Positions 18,953 to 28,738 are shown, counted from the stretch's first letter. The stretch: 64,000 bases of DNA from Paenibacillus oleatilyticus (GCF_018998565.1 NZ_JAHNZO010000028.1:1-64000), one strand, 5' to 3'. The notes: generated by a model from the sequence alone, not told the origin. A program made the numbers and translations.

Positions 18953-19905
18953 GAGTGATTTTTATGGGCACGCCGGAGTTCGCCGTGCCGTCTCTGCAGA
19001 CGCTGCTGAACGATAAAAATCTGGAGGTCGTCGCGGTCGTCACGCAGCCGGACCGTCCGGTCGGGCGCAAACGCGTACTGACGCCGACTCCCGTCAAGGT
19101 CGAGGCGGAGAAGCACGGCCTGCCCGTGCTTCAGCCGGAACGGCTGCGCCGCCCGGAGTCCGTCGAGGCGATCCGCACCCTGCAGCCGGATCTCATTGTG
19201 ACTGCGGCCTTCGGACAAATTTTGCCAAAATCGGTACTCGATCTGCCGAAGCTGGGCTGTATTAATATTCACGCTTCGCTGCTCCCCAAATACCGCGGCG
19301 GAGCGCCGATTCATTACGCCGTGATGAACGGCGACGCCGTCACCGGCGTCACGATCATGTACATGGCGGAAGGTCTGGATACCGGCGACATGATCAGCAA
19401 GATCGAGGTGCCGATCGAGGACAGCGATACGACCGGCACGATGTTCGACAAGCTGAGCTTGGCCGGAGCGGAGCTGCTGGAGCGGACGCTGCCGGATTTG
19501 TTGGCGGGCCGTGTGCAGGCCGTGCCGCAGAACGATGCGGAGGCGGTATACTCGCCCAATATTACCCGCGAGCAGGAACTTATCGATTGGACAAAGCCGG
19601 CGGAGCAGCTGTGGAATCTGGTGCGGGGGCTGCATCCTCGTCCGGGAGCTTACACGCTGTGGAACGGCGAAGTATTGAAAATATGGACGTGCGCCAAGCC
19701 CGACGAGTCGGATCAGGCATCTGAAGGCGTACAGCCGGGTACCGTGCTGGAAGCGGGAGAACGCGGGATCGCCGTCGTTGCCGGACAAGGCGTGCTCCGG
19801 ATCACGGAGCTGCAGCCGGCGGGCAAGAAGGCCATGGACGCCGCCGCGTTCGCGCGAAGCGGACAGCTGGCGCCGGGCACCGTGCTTGGGACATCGGGCG
19901 ATTGA
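18949..19905 (+). CDS. fmt: Methionyl-tRNA formyltransferase
   Basis: 318 residues from ATG 18949 ([20 protein letters not shown]). The catalytic motif [24 protein letters not shown] holds the Asn, His and downstream Asp of the formyl-transfer site. The C-terminal tRNA-binding OB-like domain begins near residue 205 ([16 protein letters not shown]). It formylates initiator Met-tRNA with 10-formyl-THF. The start overlaps def, and rsmB follows 32 nt later. Confidence 0.97.
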   Translation: MRVIFMGTPEFAVPSLQTLLNDKNLEVVAVVTQPDRPVGRKRVLTPTPVKVEAEKHGLPVLQPERLRRPESVEAIRTLQPDLIVTAAFGQILPKSVLDLPKLGCINIHASLLPKYRGGAPIHYAVMNGDAVTGVTIMYMAEGLDTGDMISKIEVPIEDSDTTGTMFDKLSLAGAELLERTLPDLLAGRVQAVPQNDAEAVYSPNITREQELIDWTKPAEQLWNLVRGLHPRPGAYTLWNGEVLKIWTCAKPDESDQASEGVQPGTVLEAGERGIAVVAGQGVLRITELQPAGKKAMDAAAFARSGQLAPGTVLGTSGD

Positions 19906-19937
19906 GCTGTGAGCTATAGAAGAAAAGCGGAGGAATT

Positions 19938-21410
19938 ATGAGCGAAACGAATCAACCGTCCTCCGGACGGACCAAGCGGGCGGGAGCGGCAGGAGGCAAA
20001 CGTGCCAGTGGTGGAGCCTCGGGGAACCGTCAGGGGAATGCTCCCCGGGCAAGCAAAGGCACGGCTCAGGGCTCGGCCAGGGAAGCGGCGCTTGATGTGC
20101 TGGTGCGGATTGAGCAGGACCGTTCGTACAGCAATTTGCTGCTCAACCAGACGCTGCAAAAGTACAAGCTGGATAAGCCGGACTCAGGGCTTGCGACCGA
20201 AATCGTCTACGGAACGGTGCAGCGGCTCGGCACGATCGACTTTTTCCTGGAGCGGTTCGTCAGCAAAGGGCTGGCGAAGCTGCAGCCCTGGGTTCGCAAC
20301 CTGCTGCGGTTGAGCTTTTACCAGCTTCACTACTTGGACCGGATTCCGGACCATGCGATCGTCAACGAAGCGGTCAATATCGCGAAGCGGCGGGGCCATC
20401 AAGGCATCTCCGGCATGGTCAACGGCGTGCTGCGCAGCGTGCTCCGCAGCAAAAGCGAGCTCGTCCTGCCCGCCGGGCTGCCGGCCGAGCGGCGCATCGC
20501 GCTTGCGCAGTCGCACCCGGAGTGGCTGGTGCGGCACTGGGTCCGCGAGTTCGGCGAGCAGACGGCCGAGCGGCTCTGCGAGGCGAACAACACGCCACCG
20601 CGCGTGAGCCTTCGCGCGAATGCGCTGAAGCTCGGCCCGGGCGAGCTGGCCGAGCGGCTGCGGCAAGGAGGGCTCGAAGCGGAGCCCTCCGCCGTTGCGC
20701 CCGCCGGCGTGACCGTTCGCGGCGGCGGCAACATGGCCCTCTCGCCGGACTATGCGGCGGGCCTGTATTCGGTCCAGGACGAGAGCTCCATGCTCGTCGC
20801 GGAATGGGTGGATCCGCAGCCGGGCGAGCGGGTGCTGGACTGCTGCGCCGCGCCCGGCGGCAAGACGACGCACCTAGCGGAGAAGATGGGCGACCGCGGT
20901 GAAATCGTCGCTTGCGACGTGCACGAGCATAAGCGGAAGCTCATCGAGGAGCAGGCGGAGCGCCTCGCGCTGCGGTCAATTCGGACGCTGACGGCGGACG
21001 CGCGCCGGCTGGCGGAGCAGTTTGCCCCGGGAAGCTTCGACCGCATCCTGCTTGACGCCCCCTGCTCGGGGCTTGGCGTCATTCGGCGGAAGCCGGATAT
21101 GAAGTGGAGCAAAAGCGAAGCGGAGCTGACGGAGATCTGCGATATCCAGCGGGAGCTGCTGGAGGCGGTGCATCCGCTGCTGAAGCCGGGAGGCGTGCTG
21201 GTGTACAGCACGTGCACGGTGGAGAAGGCCGAGAACGAAGACATGATCCGCGCCTTTTTGGAGCGGCATCCTTCGTTTGCGCCGGACCTGCCCGAAGTGC
21301 CGGAGACGCTCCAAGAGCGGCTGGACGAAGAACTCGCCGCGGTGCGGATTATGCCGTACGATTACGGTTCGGACGGCTTTTTTATCGCCCGGCTGCGCAA
21401 GCGAGCATAG
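19938..21410 (+). CDS. rsmB: 16S rRNA (cytosine-967-C5) methyltransferase RsmB
   Basis: 490 residues with an unusual Gly/Arg/Ala/Ser-rich N-terminal tail (about residues 5-50), then a NusB-like domain (AREAALDVLVRIEQDRSYSNLLLNQ) and the SAM domain: DCCAAPGGKTTHLAEKM, LLDAPCSGLGVIRRKPD and YSTCTVEKAENE with the catalytic cysteine. It makes m5C967 in 16S rRNA. The basic tail is not part of the family core and may aid RNA binding (inference). The GC content in the middle of this gene is very high even for the region. Confidence 0.95.
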   Translation: MSETNQPSSGRTKRAGAAGGKRASGGASGNRQGNAPRASKGTAQGSAREAALDVLVRIEQDRSYSNLLLNQTLQKYKLDKPDSGLATEIVYGTVQRLGTIDFFLERFVSKGLAKLQPWVRNLLRLSFYQLHYLDRIPDHAIVNEAVNIAKRRGHQGISGMVNGVLRSVLRSKSELVLPAGLPAERRIALAQSHPEWLVRHWVREFGEQTAERLCEANNTPPRVSLRANALKLGPGELAERLRQGGLEAEPSAVAPAGVTVRGGGNMALSPDYAAGLYSVQDESSMLVAEWVDPQPGERVLDCCAAPGGKTTHLAEKMGDRGEIVACDVHEHKRKLIEEQAERLALRSIRTLTADARRLAEQFAPGSFDRILLDAPCSGLGVIRRKPDMKWSKSEAELTEICDIQRELLEAVHPLLKPGGVLVYSTCTVEKAENEDMIRAFLERHPSFAPDLPEVPETLQERLDEELAAVRIMPYDYGSDGFFIARLRKRA

Positions 21411-21494
21411 AACCGCAAAATGTGGTAAAATAAAACGTGGCCTTTTCGGCGGATTGTCCCCGAAAGGGCTTCACTATAGACTAAACAGGTTGTG

Positions 21495-22589
21495 ATGCAT
21501 ACAATGAACGAAATAGAAAGCAGATGGCAGCCGAAAAACGAAAAGCCGTACGTCTACGACTTTACCCTGGAGGATTGGCAGCAGTGGGTCAAGGACAACG
21601 GAGAGGCGGGCTTTCGCGCCGGCCAAATTTTCGATTGGCTGTATGTGAAAAGAGTTTCAAGCTTCGACGAGATGACGAATCTTCCGAAAACGCTCCGGGA
21701 TCGGCTTAAGGAGCAGTTCGACTTCGTCACGCTCAAGGAAGTGGCGCATTACCGTTCGAAGGACGGGACCGTCAAGTTTTTGTTCGAGCTTAGCGACGAG
21801 AACGCGATCGAAACGGTCATCATGAAGCACAGCTACGGGAACAGTATCTGCGTAACGACGCAGGTCGGCTGTCGGGTCGGCTGTACGTTCTGCGCCTCGA
21901 CGCTCGGCGGGTTGAAGCGGAATTTGACGTCCGGCGAGATCATCGCTCAGGTCGTCAAGGCGCAGCAGCTCTTGGACGAAACGCAGGAGCGGGTCAGCAG
22001 CATCGTTATCATGGGAATCGGCGAGCCGTTCGAGAATTATGACGCGGTGATGAAGTTTCTCAAGGTGATGATCCATCCGAAGGGGCTGAATATCGGCCAG
22101 CGGCACATTACGGTGTCGACAAGCGGCATCGTTCCGAACATTTACCGGTTTGCCGACGAGGATACGCAGATCAATCTGGCGATTTCGATCCATGCGCCGA
22201 ACGATGAGCTGCGTTCCAAGCTGATGCCGGTCAACCGCCGGTACCCGTTTGCCGAGTTGATCGAAGCCTGTCAATATTACGTTGCAAAAACCGGACGGCG
22301 TATTACGTTCGAATACGCGTTGATGGGCGGCGTAAACGATCAGGCGGAGCACGCGGAGGAGCTGGCGAAAGTATTAAAAGCATTTCCGATGGCGCACGTG
22401 AACTTGATTCCGGTCAATTTCGTTTCCGAGCGCAACTATGTGCGTACGCCCCGGAATGATATCTTCACGTTCCAACGCATTCTGGAACGCAACAAAATCA
22501 ACGCCACCATACGCCGGGAGCAGGGAAGCGATATCGCGGCCGCCTGCGGGCAGCTGCGGGCGAAGCATATGGAGTCGGGTGCGAGGTGA
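21495..22589 (+). CDS. rlmN: 23S rRNA / tRNA adenine-C2 methyltransferase RlmN (radical SAM)
   Basis: About 364 residues; ATG 21495 is preceded by AGG, and GTG 21492 or ATG 21504 are possible. The radical-SAM cluster [10 protein letters not shown] (C-x3-C-x2-C) is near residue 118, followed by [12 protein letters not shown] and [10 protein letters not shown]. The methyl-carrying cysteine lies in AAACGQL near the C-terminus. It methylates A2503 of 23S rRNA and A37 of some tRNAs. Followed at once by prpC. Confidence 0.96.
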   Translation: MHTMNEIESRWQPKNEKPYVYDFTLEDWQQWVKDNGEAGFRAGQIFDWLYVKRVSSFDEMTNLPKTLRDRLKEQFDFVTLKEVAHYRSKDGTVKFLFELSDENAIETVIMKHSYGNSICVTTQVGCRVGCTFCASTLGGLKRNLTSGEIIAQVVKAQQLLDETQERVSSIVIMGIGEPFENYDAVMKFLKVMIHPKGLNIGQRHITVSTSGIVPNIYRFADEDTQINLAISIHAPNDELRSKLMPVNRRYPFAELIEACQYYVAKTGRRITFEYALMGGVNDQAEHAEELAKVLKAFPMAHVNLIPVNFVSERNYVRTPRNDIFTFQRILERNKINATIRREQGSDIAAACGQLRAKHMESGAR

Positions 22590-22597
22590 AGCAAGCG

Positions 22598-23368
22598 ATG
22601 CTGAGATTGGCTTATCAATCCGATATCGGCCGGGTGCGGGCAGTCAATGAGGACCGTGCAGCCGTTCAAGAAGACTTGAACGGCTGGACCCTCGCCATTG
22701 TCGCAGACGGCATGGGAGGCCATCAGGCCGGAGATATCGCAAGTCAAATGGCGGTGGAGCTTATCCCGCTGAAGGTGAAGTCCTTGGATCCGAACCGGTC
22801 GTCCGAGGAGAGGCAGCTTAAATTGAAAGAAGCCATCGAAGCCGCCAACGATAACATTTTCGAGTTTGCGTCCGGACGCGAAAATTACCACGGGATGGGG
22901 ACGACCGTCGTTGCTGTGCTGGCGAACGACGAGCGGGCTGTCGTGGCGCATATCGGCGACAGCCGCGTATACCGGATTCACGACGGGCAGATCGAGCAGT
23001 TAACGGAGGATCATTCGCTTGTCAACGAGCTGGTCAAAAGCGGCCAAATCACCCGTGAGGAAGCGAGCCACCATCCGCGGCGCAACGTTCTGACGCGGGC
23101 GCTCGGCACCGAGCCGACGATCGAGGTGGATGTGCAGGAAATCGGTTGGGGCCCCGGAGACTTGCTGCTGCTGTGCAGCGACGGACTAAGCAGCCTGGTT
23201 GAGCCGGGCCAAATGCTCCAAACCGTGAAGGAGACGGACGGTTTGGAGCGTAAGGTGGACCGCTTGGTCCAGGCTGCGCTGGATGCCGGGGGCGACGACA
23301 ACGTAACGGTATTGCTGATCGAGAACGGGCCGGGTTCGGCGGTAGATGACGACGGAGAAGCGGGGTGA
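22598..23368 (+). CDS. prpC: PP2C-type Ser/Thr protein phosphatase
   Basis: 256 residues from ATG 22598 (MLRLAYQSDIGRVRAVNEDR), with GAGGTGA 8 nt upstream at the end of rlmN; a GTG at 22586 is in frame but precedes the SD. PP2C motifs are VNEDR, VADGMGGHQAGDIAS, HIGDSRVYR, LCSDGLSSLV and GGDDNVTVLL with the metal-binding aspartates. It reverses PrkC phosphorylation of cytosolic targets. It is set 7 nt before prkC. Confidence 0.96.
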   Translation: MLRLAYQSDIGRVRAVNEDRAAVQEDLNGWTLAIVADGMGGHQAGDIASQMAVELIPLKVKSLDPNRSSEERQLKLKEAIEAANDNIFEFASGRENYHGMGTTVVAVLANDERAVVAHIGDSRVYRIHDGQIEQLTEDHSLVNELVKSGQITREEASHHPRRNVLTRALGTEPTIEVDVQEIGWGPGDLLLLCSDGLSSLVEPGQMLQTVKETDGLERKVDRLVQAALDAGGDDNVTVLLIENGPGSAVDDDGEAG

Positions 23369-23375
23369 GGAAGGA

Positions 23376-25571
23376 ATGATCGGTAAGCAGCTTGGAGGAC
23401 GCTACGAGATTTTGGGACGCGTCGGCGGCGGCGGAATGGCCATCGTATACAAAGGACTCGATATTTTATTGCATCGGCATGTCGCCGTGAAGGTGCTGCG
23501 TCAGCAGTACGTGCACGACGAAGAATTCATTCAGCGTTTTCGCCGCGAAGCGCAAGCCGCAGCCTCCTTGTCGCATCCGAACGTGGTCAGCATATACGAC
23601 GTCGGCCAAGAGGAAGACATCCATTACATCGTGATGGAATACATCGAGGGAACGACCTTGAACGAGCTGATTAAGGAAAGGGCACCGCTGCAGGTGGAGG
23701 AAGCCGTTCATATTGCGGGCCAGATTTGCGACGCTCTCGATCACGCGCATCATAATCAAATTATTCATCGCGATATTAAGCCTCACAACATTTTGATGGG
23801 CAAAAACGGCCGCGTCAAAGTGACCGACTTCGGGATCGCCCGTGCCGTCACTTCTTCCACGATTACGCAAACCGGCTCCGTCGTCGGCTCGGTTCATTAT
23901 TTTTCGCCCGAGCATGCCAAAGGGACGCCGACCGGCGAGCAATCGGACTTGTACTCTCTCGGGATTGTCATGTACCAGATGCTGACTGGCCGGCTGCCGT
24001 TTCTCGGCGAAAGTCCGATCAGCGTAGCATTGAAGCATTTGCAGGAGGATGTCGAAGAACCGCGCAAGGTGAATCCGCTCATCCCGCAAAGCGTGGAAAA
24101 CATCATTCTGCGCGCGATGCGCAAAAGCACGTCCGAGCGGTACCGTTCGGCCAAAGACATGCTGAGCGACCTCGAGTCGTGCCTGCTGCCGCACCGCCGC
24201 AACGAGCCGAAGGTCAACTTTCTGGACGACGATGAGCTGGATGAGGAAAAGACACGGGTCATGCCCGCGCTGCGGCCGGGACAATACGCCGTTGTGGAGG
24301 ATGACGACGATCCGCAGCCCCGTGCGAAGGAACCCGCGCCGCCCGAGAAGAAGAAAAAGGGCTGGGTCAAGCCGCTGGTCTGGTTCGTGGTACTTATGTC
24401 GCTCGTGGGCGGCATGTGGTATGCGGTCCAGTACGTGCAGCAGAAATTGGCGGTGCAGCGGGTCGATATCCCGAATGTGGTGGATAAGCCGCTTGCCGAA
24501 GCTACGAAGATTTTAGAGGACAACAAGCTTCGGGTGGAAGTGGAGCGCCAGAATGATGAGGCGAAGCCGAAAGATATCGTCATTCGGCAGAGCCAGTCGA
24601 ATATGCAGGTTAATGCGGGTGCGACGATCAAGCTGACTGTCAGCGATGGGCCCGAAAGTAAAAAAATGCCCGATGTTACCAAGCTGAAGCTGGCGGATGC
24701 CAAAACAAAGCTGATCTCTCTTGGCTTCAAGTCGGAAAATATCAAGATCGATCAACAGTTTCTGGAAGCCGAGCCGGAAACGGTCACGTCTCAAAAGCCT
24801 GCGGTGAATGAGGAATACACGTTGCCGGACGATGTTAAGGTCGAGCTGATCGTTAGCAAAGGACGAGAAACGTTCAAAATGCCGAACCTGGTCGGCAAAA
24901 CGGAGAACGAAGCCAAAACGTTCCTTAGTGTAAATAGGCTGAAGCTTTCCAAGGACGGGATTGTCCGCCAGCCGAGCTACAAGCAGAGCAAGGGCCGTGT
25001 GACTAAGCAATTTCCGTTCGAGCCGGACGACGACGTAACGCCGGGGACGGAGATTACGCTGACCGTCAGCTCGGGCCTTCCGCCGGAAGCGGGACAGATG
25101 ACCGTGCCGGTGCAGATTAAGCCGACCAAGGAAGGGCAGGCGGGTACGGCCAAAGTTATTCTAAGCGATGCGACGGCCGAAAATTCGGAATACCAGAAGC
25201 TTACGAACGTGACCAAGACGGAAACGCTTGAGGTGAAGCTGGTCGTCTCGCCGGATAAAGATGCGACGATTCAGATTCGCGGGGATAACATTCAGAACGA
25301 TTCGATAACGATCACCTATAAGGATTATCAGGATCAAAAAGGCGGCAAGACTCAGTCAAACGGTACCGGTACGCAGCAGAATACAGGTACCGGGACGAAC
25401 GGCGGCGGCAAGACCGAGCCTCCGGCCACTCCGGCTTCCGGCACGGGGGCCGAGAGTAGCAAGCCGACGCAGCAGGGAAGCGGCGGAACGGCGCCGCCGA
25501 CCGGGCAGAACGGAGGCGCAGCAACGCCTCCGGCCGGGAATACGACAAGCACAGGAGGCAAGAATCCATAA
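23376..25571 (+). CDS. prkC: PASTA-domain Ser/Thr protein kinase PrkC
   Basis: 731 residues from ATG 23376 (MIGKQLGGRYEILGRVGGGGMAIVYKG), SD GAGGAAGG. The kinase domain spans about 10-275 with VAVKVL, HRDIKPHNIL and DFGIARAV. A transmembrane segment (PLVWFVVLMSLVGGMWYAV) is near 340. Three extracellular PASTA repeats follow (IPNVVDKPLAEA, MPDVTKLKLADA, MPNLVGKTENEA), then a beta-rich part and a low-complexity Gly/Thr/Pro tail (about 655-731) that probably spans the wall. It senses peptidoglycan fragments, controls spore germination and growth, and pairs with PrpC just upstream. Confidence 0.96.
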   Translation: MIGKQLGGRYEILGRVGGGGMAIVYKGLDILLHRHVAVKVLRQQYVHDEEFIQRFRREAQAAASLSHPNVVSIYDVGQEEDIHYIVMEYIEGTTLNELIKERAPLQVEEAVHIAGQICDALDHAHHNQIIHRDIKPHNILMGKNGRVKVTDFGIARAVTSSTITQTGSVVGSVHYFSPEHAKGTPTGEQSDLYSLGIVMYQMLTGRLPFLGESPISVALKHLQEDVEEPRKVNPLIPQSVENIILRAMRKSTSERYRSAKDMLSDLESCLLPHRRNEPKVNFLDDDELDEEKTRVMPALRPGQYAVVEDDDDPQPRAKEPAPPEKKKKGWVKPLVWFVVLMSLVGGMWYAVQYVQQKLAVQRVDIPNVVDKPLAEATKILEDNKLRVEVERQNDEAKPKDIVIRQSQSNMQVNAGATIKLTVSDGPESKKMPDVTKLKLADAKTKLISLGFKSENIKIDQQFLEAEPETVTSQKPAVNEEYTLPDDVKVELIVSKGRETFKMPNLVGKTENEAKTFLSVNRLKLSKDGIVRQPSYKQSKGRVTKQFPFEPDDDVTPGTEITLTVSSGLPPEAGQMTVPVQIKPTKEGQAGTAKVILSDATAENSEYQKLTNVTKTETLEVKLVVSPDKDATIQIRGDNIQNDSITITYKDYQDQKGGKTQSNGTGTQQNTGTGTNGGGKTEPPATPASGTGAESSKPTQQGSGGTAPPTGQNGGAATPPAGNTTSTGGKNP

Positions 25572-26482
25572 TGCCAACCGGGTTAATCGTGAAGGCGCTA
25601 AGCGGATACTATTACGTGCTTGCCGACGACGCGCAGACGACTGAATCGGTGCAATGCCGGGCGCGGGGGATTTTCAAGAAGCGCGGCATTTCGCCACTTG
25701 TCGGCGACCGCGTGGTGTACGGGCTGACGGAGAATGGGGAAGGAACGGTCGACGAAATTCTTCCCCGTTCCTCCGAATTGATCCGGCCGCCGGTGGCAAA
25801 TATCGATTTGGCTGTATTGGTGTTCTCAGTGACCGAGCCGGCGCTTAATTTGCCGCTTCTGGACAAGTTTCTGGTACATACCGAAAGCGCCGGGCTCGAT
25901 ACGCTGATCTGCTTGACCAAGCATGATCTCTTGTCCGAAGGAAGCTCGCCTGACGGCGTTTCCGGGCAATTGGTGCCGGTGATCCGGCTCTACGAGTCGA
26001 TCGGTTACCCGATGCTTGTGACAAGCGCCAAGGAAGGCATCGGCGTGAGTGAAGTTTACGATCGGCTTGCAGGCCGAATCGGGGTAGTTGCAGGGCAGTC
26101 CGGCGTCGGAAAGTCGTCGCTGCTTAACGCCATGGTGCCGGGGCTGTCGCTCGAAACGAACGAAATCAGCATGAAGCTTGGCCGGGGCAAGCATACGACG
26201 CGTCACGTCGAGCTGATCCGGCTGCAGAACGGCGGGCTTATCGCCGATACGCCGGGCTTTAGCCAGCTCGATTTTTTGCAGGTGGATGCGGAGGGGCTTA
26301 GCGGGGCTTTTCGGGAATTTGCGCCTTATGCCGCAGCATGCCGCTTCCGCGGTTGCTTGCATCTGCACGAACCGGGCTGCAAGGTTCAGGAGGCGAAAGA
26401 AGCGGGCCATATCGCCGCATCGAGGTACGACCATTACATTCAATTTTTAAACGAGATCAAAGACAAAAAAAGGAGGTACTGA
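25571..26482 (+). CDS. rsgA: Ribosome small-subunit GTPase RsgA
   Basis: 303 residues; ATG 25571 overlaps the prkC stop by one base (TAATG). OB fold first, then a circularly permuted GTPase: G4-type LTKHD precedes G1 [12 protein letters not shown] and G3 DTPGFSQ. The C-terminal zinc motif is [14 protein letters not shown]. It works in late 30S maturation. It is the cpgA/yloQ position in B. subtilis, which also depends on PrkC. Confidence 0.96.
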   Translation: MPTGLIVKALSGYYYVLADDAQTTESVQCRARGIFKKRGISPLVGDRVVYGLTENGEGTVDEILPRSSELIRPPVANIDLAVLVFSVTEPALNLPLLDKFLVHTESAGLDTLICLTKHDLLSEGSSPDGVSGQLVPVIRLYESIGYPMLVTSAKEGIGVSEVYDRLAGRIGVVAGQSGVGKSSLLNAMVPGLSLETNEISMKLGRGKHTTRHVELIRLQNGGLIADTPGFSQLDFLQVDAEGLSGAFREFAPYAAACRFRGCLHLHEPGCKVQEAKEAGHIAASRYDHYIQFLNEIKDKKRRY

Positions 26483-26483
26483 G

Positions 26484-27152
26484 ATGCTGCGTATCGCTCC
26501 TTCGATCTTATCCGCGAACTTTGCCAAGCTGGGCGAAGAAATTGCCGACGTCGAGCGCGGCGGGGCCGACTGGATTCACGTCGACGTGATGGACGGACAT
26601 TTCGTGCCGAATATTACAATCGGACCGCTGGTGGTAGAGGCAATCCGTCCGATAACAAAGCTGCCGCTCGACGTGCATCTGATGATCGAGCAGCCGGATC
26701 GCTACATCGCCTCGTTCGTTCAGGCCGGCGCTGACCTTATATCGGTTCATGCCGAGGCATGCGTCCATCTGCACCGGACACTTCACTATATCAAGGAGCA
26801 GGGCGTAAAAGCCGGCGTCGTGCTGAATCCGGCCACTTCGCTCCATGCTTTGGAATATGTGCTTGAGGAAGGTCTGCTTGACTACGTGCTGCTGATGACG
26901 GTTAACCCGGGCTTCGGCGGGCAAAAGTTTATTTCCGCGGTGCTGCCCAAAATCGCCGGACTGCGCCGCATGCTGGACGAGCGCGGGCTTCAGCACGTGG
27001 ACATTGAGGTTGATGGAGGCGTCAATACCGAAACGGCCAAGCTCGTTGCCGAAGCGGGCGCCAATGTGCTCGTTGCCGGGAACGCGGTGTTCAACCGGCC
27101 GGACCGCGCCAAGGCGATCCGCGCGATCCGGGAAGCCGGGAGCGGCCGATAA
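26484..27152 (+). CDS. rpe: Ribulose-phosphate 3-epimerase
   Basis: 222 residues, start 1 nt after rsgA with AGGAGG upstream. The TIM-barrel motifs [43 protein letters not shown] and EVDGGVN contain the metal-binding His and Asp residues. It interconverts ribulose-5-P and xylulose-5-P in the pentose phosphate pathway. Confidence 0.97.
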   Translation: MLRIAPSILSANFAKLGEEIADVERGGADWIHVDVMDGHFVPNITIGPLVVEAIRPITKLPLDVHLMIEQPDRYIASFVQAGADLISVHAEACVHLHRTLHYIKEQGVKAGVVLNPATSLHALEYVLEEGLLDYVLLMTVNPGFGGQKFISAVLPKIAGLRRMLDERGLQHVDIEVDGGVNTETAKLVAEAGANVLVAGNAVFNRPDRAKAIRAIREAGSGR

Positions 27153-27404
27153 ATGCGGGCGCTTCAAATTTTTGCCTTCTGTTTATTATGCGCCGCCCTG
27201 CTGTTCGTGTTTTCCATTATCGACGGCGTGGTAAAGTTTGCATTTTCGCTGGGCGCTTTATACGTCGGTATCCAGTTTTTTAAGCGATTCGAGACGCGCG
27301 GCCCGCGCATTGCATTCGTCTTAACCACGATCTTATTCTATTTTATTTATACAGTATTCTACGCGTTGTATTTGGCTGTTCAGCAGCAGCAGGCTGCAGT
27401 TTGA
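27153..27404 (+). CDS. Small membrane protein, unknown function
   Basis: 83 residues beginning directly at the rpe stop (TAA-ATG), so translation is coupled. Two to three hydrophobic helices are seen: FAFCLLCAALLFVFSIIDGVVKF, FSLGALYVGIQF and IAFVLTTILFYFIYTVFYALYLAV. A basic patch (KRFETRGPR) sits between the last two. In B. subtilis this place (between rpe and spoVM) holds thiN; this protein is unrelated. Function unknown. Confidence 0.7.
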   Translation: MRALQIFAFCLLCAALLFVFSIIDGVVKFAFSLGALYVGIQFFKRFETRGPRIAFVLTTILFYFIYTVFYALYLAVQQQQAAV

Positions 27405-27460
27405 GAAAAAAAACAAAACCCGGGCGTGCATAACCGGCCCGGGGTTCGCATACACATGGT

Positions 27461-27504
27461 TACAAAAGTACGGCTTCCGGCTTTTGTAGCCTTTTTTGTT
27501 TTTT
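27461..27504 (+). terminator. Intrinsic terminator after the rpe operon
   Basis: TACAAAAG (27461-27468) and CTTTTGTA (27481-27488) enclose an inner CGG/CCG pair and are followed by CCTTTTTTGTTTTTT. A GC-rich inverted repeat at 27417-27443 precedes it. Confidence 0.85.
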
Positions 27505-27591
27505 CGGTGCCCGGAATTTGCATGGCACGTTTTGGGGAGCAGCGGAATATACTTTTAACGAGGTGGTTTACTGCGCGCATGGCTCGAGGTC

Positions 27592-27639
27592 GGCTTTGCG
27601 TCGCAAAGCCAAGCGATGCTGACTTTGCTGCGCAAAGTC
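27592..27639 (+). promoter_or_regulatory. Twin hairpins directly upstream of the spoVM SD
   Basis: GGCTTTGCGTCGCAAAGCC (27592-27610) and GACTTTGCTGCGCAAAGTC (27621-27639) are two near-identical perfect hairpins spaced by 10 nt. The second ends 1 nt before the GGAGGGAGGG SD of spoVM, so they may stabilise the mRNA or control ribosome access. Confidence 0.65.
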
Positions 27640-27656
27640 TGGAGGGAGGGTGCAAA

Positions 27657-27737
27657 ATGAAATTTTACACAATCAAGCTTCCGAAGTTTTTGGGTGGGTT
27701 TGTGAAAGCCGTACTTAATACATTTAGCAAAAACTGA
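27657..27737 (+). CDS. spoVM: Stage V sporulation protein M
   Basis: 26 codons: MKFYTIKLPKFLGGFVKAVL and then NTFSKN. This is the full-length amphipathic peptide of the SpoVM family, which recognises the positive curvature of the forespore membrane and anchors the SpoIVA coat base. Very strong SD (GGAGGGAGGG). Its place between rpe and rpmB agrees with B. subtilis. No clear sigma-E promoter was identified by eye. Confidence 0.95.
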   Translation: MKFYTIKLPKFLGGFVKAVLNTFSKN

Positions 27738-27761
27738 AGGTACGCTCGTCCATACTTAGGC

Positions 27762-27873
27762 GCCGGCTGCCGGCTAAGGCAGGCGCTACACCCGGAATCA
27801 ACGGCTCAGCCGTCCTTGTCTTGCAAGACAAGCGCGTTTGTCTAAGTTGATAGGAATTTATGCTTATCAACTA
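27762..27873 (+). other. Run of consecutive inverted repeats between spoVM and rpmB
   Basis: After a GC-rich repeat at about 27762-27788 come ACGGCTcAGCCGT (27801-27813), the 18-bp palindrome CTTGTCTTGCAAGACAAG (27815-27832) and AGTTGATA...TATCAACT (27846-27873). No protein-coding signal is seen. It may be a structured spoVM 3' UTR or a small RNA. Confidence 0.5.
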
Positions 27874-27874
27874 A

Positions 27875-27901
27875 AAAAAGCACCTGAGCCAGGTGCTTTT
27901 T
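27875..27901. terminator. Bidirectional terminator for spoVM and rpmB
   Basis: AAAAAGCACCT-gagcc-AGGTGCTTTTT, perfect 11-bp arms with A/T tails on both sides, 15 nt beyond the rpmB stop. Confidence 0.9.
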
Positions 27902-27916
27902 GTCTGCGGACGCAGA

Positions 27917-28105
27917 TTACACGCGAGTTACTTTTCCGGATTTCAGAGCCTTCGTGCTCACCCAAACGCGTTTCGGTTTGCCGTCGACCAGAATGCGAAC
28001 CTTTTGAACGTTGACACCCCAAGTGCGTTTCGCTTTGTTGTTCGCGTGGGATACATGGTTGCCGGTACCCGGGCCTTTACCTGTGATAAAACATTTGCGG
28101 GACAT
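27917..28105 (-). CDS. rpmB: 50S ribosomal protein L28
   Basis: 62 residues: [20 protein letters not shown]..., typical L28 with [13 protein letters not shown] near the end. Only one cysteine (Cys5) is present, so it is the zinc-free (C-) form. SD GGAGGTG precedes it. Single-gene transcript from the promoter at 28153-28182 to the terminator at 27875-27901. Confidence 0.97.
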   Translation of the reverse strand: MSRKCFITGKGPGTGNHVSHANNKAKRTWGVNVQKVRILVDGKPKRVWVSTKALKSGKVTRV

Positions 28106-28152
28106 TGATTACACCTCCTTAAAGCATACACGCTTCAAAAACACACTTAAAC

Positions 28153-28182
28153 ATCATATCACAGCGGCCTAAAGGCCGTCAA
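28153..28182 (-). promoter_or_regulatory. Sigma-A promoter of rpmB
   Basis: On the minus strand TTGACG (28182-28177), 18-nt spacer and TATGAT (28158-28153), about 50 nt before the rpmB start. The spacer holds the small palindrome GGCCtttaGGCC. Confidence 0.75.
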
Positions 28183-28291
28183 CGCAGCTTCTTCGTTTTC
28201 TTCCCCTGAGGCCTGAGTTTTATTTATTTCTTGCGGCGAATATAGTACAATGATTCGTAGTCCATGCTAATTTTGGGATCGAAGGAGCTGT

Positions 28292-28660
28292 ATGGAGATG
28301 ACAATCGAACTGGCTTCAGAATATGGAAAAATCTATGTTACGGATGAAGTAATCGCCGTACTTGCGGGTTCGGCGGCGCTGGACTGCTACGGACTTGTCG
28401 GGATGGCTTCGCGCAATCAATTCAAGGACGGGATTGCCGAACTGCTGCGCCGGGACAATTTGCGCCGGGGAGTTGAGGTTCACCGCGACGAGCAGGATGT
28501 CCTGACCATTGATTTATATATCGTCGTCAGCTATGGCACGAAAATTTCGGTCGTTGCGCATAACGTGCAGAGCAAAGTCAAATACATGCTCGGGGAAGTC
28601 GCGGGCCTGCAAGTGGCTAACGTGAACATTTTTGTCCAAGGCGTGAGGATTGCGGAATGA
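28292..28660 (+). CDS. yloU: Asp23/Gls24 family envelope stress response protein (YloU)
   Basis: 122 residues, SD GAAGGAG. It shows the family features GKIYVTDEVIAVLAGSAALDCYGLVGMASR, VDLYIVVSYGTKISVVAHNVQSKVKY and NVNIFVQGVRI. Family members are abundant cytosolic or membrane-associated proteins linked to cell-envelope homeostasis. The position before fakA is conserved. Confidence 0.93.
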   Translation: MEMTIELASEYGKIYVTDEVIAVLAGSAALDCYGLVGMASRNQFKDGIAELLRRDNLRRGVEVHRDEQDVLTIDLYIVVSYGTKISVVAHNVQSKVKYMLGEVAGLQVANVNIFVQGVRIAE

Positions 28661-28738
28661 GACCTGTGATGACAGCGGTTGTGGCCGAAACATGTTATGG
28701 ATCGCCGACAGGGTTATAGCGAAAGGGGAACGGTCTTT

